In this document: positions 33,356-40,123 of the stretch, piece by piece | How positions within the stretch are numbered: the stretch's first letter is position 1 | Layout: each line of letters starts with the position of its first letter | NCBI RefSeq assembly: GCF_000768675.1 | Contig: NZ_AVPI01000014.1 | Span: forward strand, 18,577 to 82,576 | Direction: 5' to 3' | Source: Knoellia flava TL1 | Lineage (GTDB): Bacteria; Actinomycetota; Actinomycetes; Actinomycetales; Dermatophilaceae | DNA: 64,000 nucleotides | The notes under the pieces: generated by a model | What the model was told of the DNA's origin: nothing | The model's input: only the letters and a program-made list of their open reading frames with translations | Databases searched by the model: none | Translations under genes and position numbers: made by a program

Positions 33356-33664
33356 ATGGACCTCGGTGAGCCCCTCGAGTTCGACGGCCCGGTGATCGAG
33401 TGGCGTGGGCCGGCGCCCTACTACTTCGTCGCCATCCCCGAGGAGGAGAGCGGCGACATCAAGCTCGCGGCCAAGGGCCTGGAGTACTGGGGGCAGGTGC
33501 CGGTCGAGGCCCGCATCGAGGGGGTGGACTTCAGCACCGCACTCTTCCCCAAGGACGGGGCCTACCTGCTTCCGGTCAAGGACGCGGTCCGGCGGGCGAG
33601 TGGTGTCGAGCCCGACGACAGGGTCACGGTGACGCTCTGGGTGGGCCGGGCCGACCGCCGCTGA
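33356..33664 (+). CDS. DUF1905 family protein
   Basis: 102 aa small beta-barrel protein. LEFDGPVIEWRGPAPYYFVAIPEEE opens the DUF1905 domain (core GPAPYYFVAIPEEE); YWGQVPVEARIEG, TALFPKDGAYLLPVKDAVRRA and DDRVTVTLWVG complete it. Family members have no proven function. The stop codon falls within a 10-bp tandem repeat (33651-33687). Confidence 0.88.
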   Translation: MDLGEPLEFDGPVIEWRGPAPYYFVAIPEEESGDIKLAAKGLEYWGQVPVEARIEGVDFSTALFPKDGAYLLPVKDAVRRASGVEPDDRVTVTLWVGRADRR

Positions 33665-33687
33665 CCGCCGCTGACCGCCGCTGACCG
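33651..33687 (+). repeat. 10-bp tandem repeat over a stop codon
   Basis: Unit CTGACCGCCG occurs at 33661 and 33671, with a one-mismatch copy before (33651) and a partial copy after (33681). The first TGA in it is the DUF1905 stop. Probably a slippage-prone short repeat without function. Confidence 0.8.
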
Positions 33688-33702
33688 GGCCCGGCACGCG
33701 CA

Positions 33703-33745
33703 GGTCCCACGAACCCCGACCCCCTGTGTCGCGGCCCGTGGGACC
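33703..33745. terminator. Possible bidirectional terminator
   Basis: GGTCCCACG (33703-33711) and CGTGGGACC (33737-33745) are perfect complements separated by 25 nt, between convergent genes (DUF1905 and the secreted protein). The loop is long, so the helix may be extended by internal pairing. Confidence 0.45.
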
Positions 33746-33772
33746 CGTGCGGCTCCCTGCCGGGAGCAGGGG

Positions 33773-34201
33773 TCAGCCGGCGCAGTCCGCCGACTCGGCA
33801 CCCTCGATGAAGGTCTCGACCATCTGGAACGGCAGCTCGGAGCCGGCGCCGAAGTACTCGAGGCCCTTGCCGTTGGCGCCGTTCGGGTTCATCCGCCCGG
33901 TGTGCTTCGGGTCGCCGATCGTCATCTTCTCGAAGATCTTGATGCCGACGGGGAGCCCGGCGGCACGCAGCGCGTCGTAGCCGGCGTCGACGGCTGCGTC
34001 GCAGGCGGGCTCGTAGCCGGCCTCGAACATGGCGCCGTCGGCGGCCGACATGACGAACCAGTTGGCCGAGGACGGGGCGCCGTCGAGGGAGTACATCGGG
34101 ACGAAGCAGTGGTGTGCCATCGCCGGGGCGGCGGCGAGGACGGCAGCGGTCCCGGTGGCGGCGATCGCGAGTCCGGCCCGGCGCAGGGTCGTGCGGTGCA
34201 T
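33773..34201 (-). CDS. Secreted protein of unknown function
   Basis: 142 aa. The signal peptide is clear: MHRTTLRRAGLAIAATGTAA followed by VLAAAPAMA and a predicted signal peptidase I site after AMA, so the mature chain starts HHCFVP. The mature part has SSANWFVMSAADGAMFEAGY, GYDALRAAGLPVGIKIFEKM and NGANGKGLEYFGAGSELPF, with three Cys (HHC, PACDAA, SADCAG). I recognise no family. The His-His-Cys amino terminus could bind a metal, which is speculation. Confidence 0.8.
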   Translation of the reverse strand: MHRTTLRRAGLAIAATGTAAVLAAAPAMAHHCFVPMYSLDGAPSSANWFVMSAADGAMFEAGYEPACDAAVDAGYDALRAAGLPVGIKIFEKMTIGDPKHTGRMNPNGANGKGLEYFGAGSELPFQMVETFIEGAESADCAG

Positions 34202-34346
34202 GTTTTCCTCCTGTGTGGTGTCGGCGGGCCGTGTCGGTCCGCCATGGGTACCCCCACACGGTGTCGCGCCCGGTGTCCCGGAGGACAGGGGCAGGTGTCC
34301 CGCGCCGCCGGGAGGTCTGAGGGGCCCGTCCGGTGCCCCGCGAGGA

Positions 34347-34820
34347 CTAGGAGGACTGGGCGCCGTCGTCGGCGGAGGACCGCTCCTTGGTGAAGAAGGA
34401 GAAGCCCCCGTCGACCTCGAGGACGCACAGCTCGATGTCGCGCAGGCTGCGAATTCCCTTCTCGCGAGCCGCTTCGTGCACGTCCTCGATCGTCACGCGC
34501 TCGGAGGAGAGCACGTCGAGCACGGGCTCGCCGTCGCGGACGACGACCCGGGCCCGGCCGGACAGCAGCGGGCGCGACCGGGGGAACCGGTAGTGCATCC
34601 AGGCGAGCAGCAGGCTGAGCAGGCAGAACGTCGAGACGGCCAGCGTGGCCGCGCTAAGCGAGTAGTCCTCCTGCACGACGCCCTGTGCGACGAGGTCACC
34701 GAGCGTGACGACCATGATCATGTCGAAGGCCGAGAGCTGGGCGACCTCGCGCTTGCCGGAGACGCGGATGGCGAGCCACAGCACGAGGAAGACGACGGCC
34801 GCGCGGACGACGATGTCCAT
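34347..34820 (-). CDS. DUF421 membrane protein (YetF/YcaP-like)
   Basis: 157 aa. Three N-terminal helices (VVRAAVVFLVLWLAIRV, FDMIMVVTLGDLVAQGVV, TLAVSTFCLLSLLLAWMHYRF) precede a cytosolic domain with GRARVVVRDGEPVLDVL, RVTIEDVHEAAREKGIRSL and DIELCVLEVDGGFSFF, the hallmark of DUF421. ATG overlaps the stop of the upstream membrane-anchored gene by one nucleotide (TGATG). Family function is unknown; the Bacillus relatives are linked to envelope or spore membranes. Confidence 0.9.
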   Translation of the reverse strand: MDIVVRAAVVFLVLWLAIRVSGKREVAQLSAFDMIMVVTLGDLVAQGVVQEDYSLSAATLAVSTFCLLSLLLAWMHYRFPRSRPLLSGRARVVVRDGEPVLDVLSSERVTIEDVHEAAREKGIRSLRDIELCVLEVDGGFSFFTKERSSADDGAQSS

Positions 34821-35341
34821 CAGGGCGCCACCCACGTCGTGAAGTCCACGCTGACGACCGGCTGCTCGGCGTCGAGCACCTCGGCCCGGCACTGCTCGCG
34901 CCCACCCCACTGGCCGGGTGCCGCCCGGGCGTCGAGGCTCACCTCGAGGACGTTGCCCTCGGGCGGGTCGAACTCGTACAGCAGGCGCGTGGGCGAGCTC
35001 GTCTCGGCGGACGGGTTCGGGTACCAGTTCTGGAAGTCGAGGTGGTCGAAGAGGTCGTCGCAGAGGGCCACCTGCACCGGCCCGGTGAAGCCGTCGCTGC
35101 TCTCGATGCGCAGGTGCAGCGGCGCCGGCTGGCCTGAGCGGGTGATGGAGGCGTGCTCCACGGACAGCCGCCAGCCGTCGGCCGCCTCGGTGTGGGTGCT
35201 CGTGCGCGGCCCGAGGAGGCCCAGAAGTCCGGCGGCGGCGACGAGGAGCACGAGACCGACGCCGGTGCGGTGCGCCAGCTGTCCCCGGAAGGTGCGGGGT
35301 GCCTCGACCAGGTCCTCGGTCGTCGAGTCCGTGCGGGCCAC
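34820..35341 (-). CDS. Membrane-anchored protein of unknown function, coupled to DUF421
   Basis: 173 aa. A cytoplasmic N-terminus of ~25 residues, one membrane helix (VGLVLLVAAAGLLGLLG) and an extracytoplasmic domain with WRLSVEHASITRSGQPAPLH, GFTGPVQVALCDDLFDHLDF, NWYPNPSAETSS and WGGREQCRAEVL, probably immunoglobulin-like with one disulfide. I know no family name. Coupling to the DUF421 gene suggests a two-component membrane complex. Confidence 0.82.
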   Translation of the reverse strand: MARTDSTTEDLVEAPRTFRGQLAHRTGVGLVLLVAAAGLLGLLGPRTSTHTEAADGWRLSVEHASITRSGQPAPLHLRIESSDGFTGPVQVALCDDLFDHLDFQNWYPNPSAETSSPTRLLYEFDPPEGNVLEVSLDARAAPGQWGGREQCRAEVLDAEQPVVSVDFTTWVAP

Positions 35342-35350
35342 GACCCGACG

Positions 35351-35992
35351 CTAGGACGTCTGATCGGGCAGGGCACCTCGCCACGCGGGGGAGACCAGGT
35401 AGTCGATCGGTTTGCACGTCCCGCCGTTGGACTTCTCGGCCGAGCACGCGGTGATGCCGACGTGGAGGTCCATCTCGGCGCGCACCGAGAACCGGTCGCC
35501 GGCGACGCTCGGCGGCGGGTCGATGTGGAGGTCGCCGGTGTCGTCCGCCCAGACGTTCATGAAGACGTTGAGGGTCGTCCCGATGTCGTCGGGGCGCACG
35601 CCGTGCGGCTCGAGCGCGTCGACGAGGTTGGCGAAGCAGCTGGGGTGCTCGGCACCGCCGAGGTCGGGGTAGAGGATGTCGAACGTCTGCTGGCTGCAGG
35701 GTGTGAGGAGGAAGTCGTGCGTGCCGCACGAGTCCTCGACGACGGTGAGCATCGGGCGGCTGCGGTTGCTCCACAGCGTCGAGCCCGTGGTGAACCGGAT
35801 GCCGTTCTCGAAGTCGATCGACCGCCCTGACGAGAGCCTCTCGTCTACGTCGTCGGCCGCGACGCAGTAGAGGTCGCTCACCTGCACCCCGGTCGGGTCG
35901 AGCAGGGTGAGCACCTCGCCCGCGGCGAGCCGGACGTGCGTGCCGGTCTGCGGGGCGAGGCGGGTGAAACCGTCGGCGAGGGGTTGGGTCAC
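35351..35992 (-). CDS. DUF1989 (urea-carboxylase-associated) family protein
   Basis: 213 aa. HVRLAAGEVLTLLDPTGVQVSDLYCV, DFENGIRFTTGSTLWSNRSRPM, DSCGTHDFLLTPCS and TLNVFMNVWADDTGDLHIDPP are the family motifs (each a known block of DUF1989; cores ending GVQVSDL, TLWSNRSRPML and TLNVFMNV). Cys and His in DSCGTHDFL may be functional. GTG start overlaps the stop of the YqcI/YcgG gene by 4 nt (GTGA), so they are coupled and probably act together. DUF1989 proteins often accompany urea or guanidine degradation genes; no urea enzymes lie here. Confidence 0.88.
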   Translation of the reverse strand: MTQPLADGFTRLAPQTGTHVRLAAGEVLTLLDPTGVQVSDLYCVAADDVDERLSSGRSIDFENGIRFTTGSTLWSNRSRPMLTVVEDSCGTHDFLLTPCSQQTFDILYPDLGGAEHPSCFANLVDALEPHGVRPDDIGTTLNVFMNVWADDTGDLHIDPPPSVAGDRFSVRAEMDLHVGITACSAEKSNGGTCKPIDYLVSPAWRGALPDQTS

Positions 35993-36669
35993 GAACCCAC
36001 CCTGTCGTGCTCCAGCGGCGCCTGCCACGTCGGCTCCACCCGGCGCCCGGAGTACTGCAGGGCCTCGGAGACCTCACCGTGGTCGGCGACCATCGGGTTG
36101 AGCGAGCCCTGGAGCTCGAGGTCGCGGCTGCGGATGAGGTCGCGCATGTGCTCGTAGCGGCCACTCGCCTTGAGCTCCACGAACTGCGAGTGCAGGTTGA
36201 ACACGAGCACCGGCCACGGGGTGCGGCGGGCGTCGCGGGAGGCGTGCGGGTGGAGGCCGACGACGAAGTAGGCCGAGCCGCCGATGCTGAACGAGAAGTC
36301 CGGGTCGGCGGGGTCGCTCGACACGTCCGGGTCCCACGGGCTGTCGTCGAAGTCGTGCAGGTGCTGCAGCGTCGTCCACAGCCGCTGCTCGAAGGCCTGC
36401 TCGGTCGGCGGCACCGCGCCACCGAACGCGGCGACGAGCGAGGTGAAGCCCTCGTCGGGGTCCGCGTCCTCACCGAACGAGCGCAGCGCCTGGTAGACGT
36501 CGAGGCTGCTGCTCGCGCTGCCGAGCCGGCCCGTCGTGACGATGTGGTCGCGCTCGCGGTTGAAGACGGCGCGGGCACCGAGGCAGGGGTAGTCGGGGTC
36601 GAGGACCCACGCGGCGAGGTGGTCGTGGACGGACTCGGGTGTCGGGACGGGCGGCTGGGTCGAGCTCAT
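35989..36669 (-). CDS. YqcI/YcgG family protein, putative haem-dependent oxygenase
   Basis: 226 aa. Family landmarks are YPCLGARAVFNRERDHIV, FFVVGLHPHASRDARRTPWP (here AYFVVGLHPHASRDARR), VLVFNLHSQFVELKASG and LNPMVADHGEVSEALQYSGR. The YqcI/YcgG family includes GntA, the haem-dependent N-hydroxylase of guanitoxin biosynthesis, so a haem oxygenase acting on an amine or guanidine is plausible; His in LHPHAS is a candidate haem ligand. Two upstream inverted repeat arms (36702-36741) suggest a dedicated repressor. Partner: DUF1989 gene, 4-nt overlap. Confidence 0.88.
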   Translation of the reverse strand: MSSTQPPVPTPESVHDHLAAWVLDPDYPCLGARAVFNRERDHIVTTGRLGSASSSLDVYQALRSFGEDADPDEGFTSLVAAFGGAVPPTEQAFEQRLWTTLQHLHDFDDSPWDPDVSSDPADPDFSFSIGGSAYFVVGLHPHASRDARRTPWPVLVFNLHSQFVELKASGRYEHMRDLIRSRDLELQGSLNPMVADHGEVSEALQYSGRRVEPTWQAPLEHDRVGS

Positions 36670-36701
36670 GATGTGGCCTCCTGGCAGGGTTTTCGACGCG
36701 A

Positions 36702-36741
36702 CCGTAGGCAGGTCGCTCGACGGGTCACTACCTCCCTACGG
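36702..36741. promoter_or_regulatory. 12-bp-arm inverted repeat upstream of the YqcI/YcgG operon
   Basis: CCGTAGGCAGGT (36702-36713) and ACCTCCCTACGG (36730-36741) are complementary at 11 of 12 positions, centred 28 bp apart. They lie in the divergent region between the YqcI-like gene (start 36669) and the LutA-LutC fusion (start 36796), so they may regulate either or both. Confidence 0.6.
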
Positions 36742-36795
36742 GTGCCACGGGCGCCGAACCGGGTGCGGAGCGGCCGTGGCTGGTTGGATGGGGCG

Positions 36796-38091
36796 ATGAC
36801 GACGGCGCAGCTCCCCGTCGCGGGCCTCCGCGTGGCGCTCTTCGCCACGTGCTTCAACGACACGATGTGGCCCGAGACGCCCAAGGCCGTCGTGCGCCTG
36901 CTCGAGCGGCTCGGGTGCCGCGTCGAGTTCCCTGCCGCGCAGACCTGCTGCGGTCAGATGCTCACCAACACCGGGTATGCCGGTGACGCCCTGCCGCTCG
37001 TGCGTCGCTTCGTCGACGTCTTCGGCTCCTACGACGCGGTCGTCGCGCCGTCGGGGTCGTGCGTCGGCTCGGTCCGCCACCAGCACGCGACGGTCGCCCG
37101 CGACGCCGGGGACACCGGGCTCGCCGCCGAGGTGGAGCAGGTCTCGACGCGCGTCCACGAGCTGTCCGAGCTCCTCGTCGACGTCCTCGGCGTCACCGAC
37201 GTCGGCGCGTACTTCCCGCACCGCGTCACCTACCACCCGACCTGCCACTCGCTGCGCATGCTGCGGGTCGGCGACCGTCCGCTGCGGCTCCTGCGGGCCG
37301 TCGAGGGCATCGACCTCATCGAGCTGCCCGGCGCCGAGGAGTGCTGCGGCTTCGGCGGCACCTTCGCGGTGAAGAACCCCGACGTGTCCGTCGCCATGGG
37401 CGTCGACAAGGCCGACCGGGTCACCGGCACCGGCGCCGAGGTGCTCGTCGCCGGCGACAACTCGTGCCTCGCGCACATCGGCGGCATCCTCGGGAGGCGA
37501 CGGGCCGGCATACGGACGATGCACCTGCCGCCTGCCGGGCCGGCGCAGGTGGCTGCCGGCTCGGTCGAGGTCTTCGCCGAGAACATCGCCGACTACCGCG
37601 CCGAGGTCGTGCGGGCGCCATCCGACGACGTGCCCGAGGCGGTCTGCGCGGTGCTCTCCGGCCTGGGGCTGCGGAGTGTCGTCGTGCCGTCCGGGCTCGA
37701 CCCCGCGTGGGTGGCCGCCCTCGAAGCCGGGTTCGACGTCGTGCCGGAGGACGCCGCGGGGTCTGCCACCGACCTCGACGGCGTCGACGCCGTCGTCACG
37801 GGCGCGGCGGTCGGGATCGCGACGACCGGGACGGTCGTCCTCGACCACGGTCCCGACCAGGGGCGACGCGCGCTCACCCTCGTGCCGGACACCCACGTCT
37901 GCGTCGTCCGTGAGGACCAGGTCGTCGACGACGTGCCCGACGCCGTGCGGATCCTCGGTGGCGAGGCCCACCGGGGCCGGCCGCTCACGTGGGTGAGTGG
38001 GCCGAGCGCGACGAGCGACATCGAGCTCCAGCGGGTCGAGGGCGTCCACGGTCCGCGCACCCTCGTCGTCGTGCTGGTCCCGGTCGGTTGA
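36796..38091 (+). CDS. LutA-LutC fusion protein (lactate utilisation paralogue lacking LutB)
   Basis: 431 aa. Residues ~10-243 are a LutA/LldE protein: FATCFNDTMWPETP, AAQTCCGQMLTNTGYAG, TYHPTCHSLRML and GAEECCGFGGTFAVKN, the two CCG cysteine clusters. After a short linker (PPAGPAQVAAG, about 37528-37560) residues ~256-431 are the C-terminal part of LutC/Lld[37 protein letters not shown] (core GIATTGTVVLDHGP) and [20 protein letters not shown]. Compared with intact LutC at 44195, the first ~46 residues are missing, and LutB is absent altogether. Both halves are very similar to the separate proteins encoded 5 kb downstream, even at nucleotide level. A duplication followed by an in-frame deletion removing lutB would explain it. 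Whether it works with the downstream LutB is unknown. Confidence 0.92.
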   Translation: MTTAQLPVAGLRVALFATCFNDTMWPETPKAVVRLLERLGCRVEFPAAQTCCGQMLTNTGYAGDALPLVRRFVDVFGSYDAVVAPSGSCVGSVRHQHATVARDAGDTGLAAEVEQVSTRVHELSELLVDVLGVTDVGAYFPHRVTYHPTCHSLRMLRVGDRPLRLLRAVEGIDLIELPGAEECCGFGGTFAVKNPDVSVAMGVDKADRVTGTGAEVLVAGDNSCLAHIGGILGRRRAGIRTMHLPPAGPAQVAAGSVEVFAENIADYRAEVVRAPSDDVPEAVCAVLSGLGLRSVVVPSGLDPAWVAALEAGFDVVPEDAAGSATDLDGVDAVVTGAAVGIATTGTVVLDHGPDQGRRALTLVPDTHVCVVREDQVVDDVPDAVRILGGEAHRGRPLTWVSGPSATSDIELQRVEGVHGPRTLVVVLVPVG

Positions 38092-38115
38092 GCGGGTCCT
38101 CGGGCGGCTGAGGGC

Positions 38116-39159
38116 TCAGGCCTCGTCGGGCGTGCGCGCGTGCACGTCCCCGTGGGCCATCCCGGCGACGGCCGCGCGCAGCTCCTCGTCGGTCGGCCGG
38201 TAGGGCCGCAGCCCGTCTGCGGGCACCCGGCCGAGCCGTCCGGCCTGGAAGTCCTCGAACGCCTGCACCACCTCGCGCTTGGTGTTCATGACGAACGGGC
38301 CGTACTGCACCACCGGCTCACGGATGGGCTGCCCGCCGAGGAGCAGCACCTCGAGTGCGGGGGTCTCGACGTCCTGGCGCTCGTCGGCGGTGATGGTCAG
38401 CAGGTCGCCGGGGCCCGTGACGATCGTCTGTCCCGGGCGGATGGGTCGCCGGTCGGGGCCGATTGACCCGCGGCCGGAGAAGACGAAGACGAGCCCGTTG
38501 TATGCCGGGTTCCACGGGATCTCGGCCCGCGCACCGGGGGAGATGGTCGCGTGGGCCATCGTGATCGGGGTGTGGGTGTCGCCGGGTCCGCTCCGGCCGC
38601 CGATGGACCCGGCGATGATGCGGAGCAGCGTGCCGCCGTCGTGGGTCGTGACGAGGGTCGAGTCGGTGCCCTCGAGGTTCTGGTAGCGGGGGTCGGACCA
38701 CTTCTTGGCCGCCGGCAGGTTGACCCACAGCTGCACGCCGTGGAAGAGGCCGCCGGAGACGACGAGCTCAGCGGGCGGGGTCTCGATGTGCAGCACCCCG
38801 GACCCGGCGGTCATCCACTGGGTGGCGCCGTCCTCGATCATCCCGCCACCGCCGTGCGAGTCCTGGTGCCGGAAGCGGCCGTCCATGATGTAGGTGACGG
38901 TCTCGAAACCGCGATGGGGGTGCCAGTCCGTCCCGCGCGGCTCGCCGGGCGCATAGTTCACGGCGCCCATCTCGTCCATGTGGACGAAGGGGTCGAGCTC
39001 CTGCACCGGGATCCCGGCGAACGCACGGGTCACCGGAAAGCCCTCGCCCTCGAAGCCCTTGGGCCCCGAGACCTGGCGGCGAACCTCGCGGTGGCGTGCG
39101 CCCTCGCTGGGCCGCGCGAGGCGGGGGAGGGTCAGGGTGTCGGCAGTGACAGCAGGCAT
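38116..39159 (-). CDS. Pirin family protein
   Basis: 347 aa bicupin. The metal site is in the N-terminal cupin: TDWHPHRGFETVTYIMDG (His, His, Glu positions) and AGSGVLHIETPP for the fourth ligand. The C-terminal cupin carries NGLVFVFSGRGSIGPDRRPI and TIVTGPGDLLTIT. An unusual ~90-residue tail ends with AVAGMAHGDVHARTPDEA. Bacterial pirins are reported as quercetinases or regulators of pyruvate dehydrogenase; the latter would suit the surrounding lactate-pyruvate genes but is inference. Strong RBS GGAGG before ATG 39159. Upstream palindrome GTTGA-N4-TCAAC (39194-39207). Confidence 0.92.
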   Translation of the reverse strand: MPAVTADTLTLPRLARPSEGARHREVRRQVSGPKGFEGEGFPVTRAFAGIPVQELDPFVHMDEMGAVNYAPGEPRGTDWHPHRGFETVTYIMDGRFRHQDSHGGGGMIEDGATQWMTAGSGVLHIETPPAELVVSGGLFHGVQLWVNLPAAKKWSDPRYQNLEGTDSTLVTTHDGGTLLRIIAGSIGGRSGPGDTHTPITMAHATISPGARAEIPWNPAYNGLVFVFSGRGSIGPDRRPIRPGQTIVTGPGDLLTITADERQDVETPALEVLLLGGQPIREPVVQYGPFVMNTKREVVQAFEDFQAGRLGRVPADGLRPYRPTDEELRAAVAGMAHGDVHARTPDEA

Positions 39160-39193
39160 GGTCGGCCTCCTTCTCGGGACCTCGGACAAGGTC

Positions 39194-39207
39194 GTTGAGC
39201 ATTCAAC
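39194..39207. promoter_or_regulatory. Short inverted repeat upstream of the pirin gene
   Basis: GTTGA-GCAT-TCAAC, 35 bp upstream of the pirin ATG in the 50-bp gap after the GntR-family gene. Size and position fit a MarR/ArsR-type operator; no further evidence. Confidence 0.45.
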
Positions 39208-39209
39208 CA

Positions 39210-39974
39210 CTAAGGCCGGTCGGCGCATTCCCGAGTGTGCTCCGCCCCGCCGCCGTCGGCTAGGGTGATCGCCTGCCAGGCGGACCGGATGTGGGCCTCG
39301 ACGAGGCGTTCGGCCACATCGGCATCACGGCCCACGATCGCGGCGAAGATCGCCTCGTGGTCCGAGCGCAGGTCCGCGACGACCTCGTCCCAGTCACGCA
39401 GGTGGCGGAACCGGTCGAGGATCGGCAGCCGCATCGACTCCCGGATCGCAGCGGTGAGGTCGCTGGCGAGCCGGTTGCCTGCGGCCGTGGCGAGGGCCAC
39501 GTGGAACTCGGTGTCCGCGTCGTTGAAGGCCTGACGGTCGATCGAGGGGTCGCGCATCACCTCGAGCGCTCGGCGCGCGTCGGCCAAGTCCTCGTCCAAG
39601 GCGTTGACCGTGGCGAGGCGGGCGCTCAGCCGTTCGAGGGCGATGCGCACCTCGATGACGTCGGGGAGGGGGAAGTTGGCCAGGGCGACGTGCAGGCGCA
39701 GCAGCCGACTCAGGGCGCGCGACGGCACCGACGTGAGAACCGTACCCCCGCCGGGCCCGGCCCCGACGAACGAGTGCACGACGCCTTGTGCCTGGAGGGT
39801 CCGGACGGCCTCGCGCACGGCGGCCCGACTCACGTCGAGGGTGGCTGCAAGCTCACGCTCGGCAGGGAGGTGGTCGCCGACGCGGAGCCGTCCCTCGAGG
39901 ATCTGCGCATCCACCCACGCGAGGACGAGCTCAAAAGCCTGGGGCTGTCCGGAGCGGGGCATGGCGTGAAGCAT
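39210..39974 (-). CDS. lldR: GntR/FadR-family regulator, LldR-like
   Basis: 254 aa repressor. The N-terminal winged helix shows ILEGRLRVGDHLPAERELAA, LDVSRAAVREAVRTLQAQGV (HTH) and a Gly-rich wing VGAGPGGGTVL. The C-terminal FCD domain has EVRIALERLSARLA, FHVALATAAGN (metal-binding Asp/His region DTEFHVALA) and DHEAIFAAIVGRDADVAERLVEAHI. Ligand is probably L-lactate, from the divergent lactate permease and lut genes. ATG at 39974 is preceded by GGAGG at proper spacing. Likely binds the two TGGTCWGACCW sites at 40004 and 40061, so represses itself and the permease operon until lactate is present. Confidence 0.92.
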   Translation of the reverse strand: MLHAMPRSGQPQAFELVLAWVDAQILEGRLRVGDHLPAERELAATLDVSRAAVREAVRTLQAQGVVHSFVGAGPGGGTVLTSVPSRALSRLLRLHVALANFPLPDVIEVRIALERLSARLATVNALDEDLADARRALEVMRDPSIDRQAFNDADTEFHVALATAAGNRLASDLTAAIRESMRLPILDRFRHLRDWDEVVADLRSDHEAIFAAIVGRDADVAERLVEAHIRSAWQAITLADGGGAEHTRECADRP

Positions 39975-40003
39975 GCCACCTCCACTGGCCCAGGGGCGGG
40001 AAA

Positions 40004-40073
40004 TGGTCAGACCTCTTGACGCGGCCATTGCGACGGCTCTATCTTGGACCGACTCGCTAATGGTCTGACCATT
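40004..40073. promoter_or_regulatory. Two LldR-type operators framing the lactate promoter
   Basis: Site 1 TGGTCAGACCT (40004-40014) and site 2 TGGTCTGACCA (40061-40071, within the 15-bp palindrome AATGGTCTGACCATT) match the TNGTNNNACNA consensus of lactate-responsive GntR repressors such as Corynebacterium glutamicum LldR. They lie 57 bp apart, one just upstream of the -35 and one downstream of the start region, an arrangement compatible with looping or occlusion. Confidence 0.85.
40016..40045 (+). promoter_or_regulatory. Promoter of the lactate permease-lut operon
   Basis: TTGACG (40016-40021) and TATCTT (40040-40045) with an 18-bp spacer form a good sigma-70/HrdB-type promoter reading toward the permease gene. 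Both LldR-type sites flank it. The predicted leader is about 70 nt. Confidence 0.75.
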
Positions 40074-40123
40074 TAGTGAGAAGGCAGACCCACCGTCGTG
40101 TCCCGCCCTACCCGGAGGTCAGG

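Noticed and set aside
33651..33687. CRISPR-like or functional repeat array
   Set aside because: Unit is only 10 bp, directly tandem without spacers, and overlaps a gene end.
38116..39159. Pirin as a confirmed pyruvate dehydrogenase regulator
   Set aside because: The role is known for some pirins only; context with lactate genes is suggestive, not evidence.
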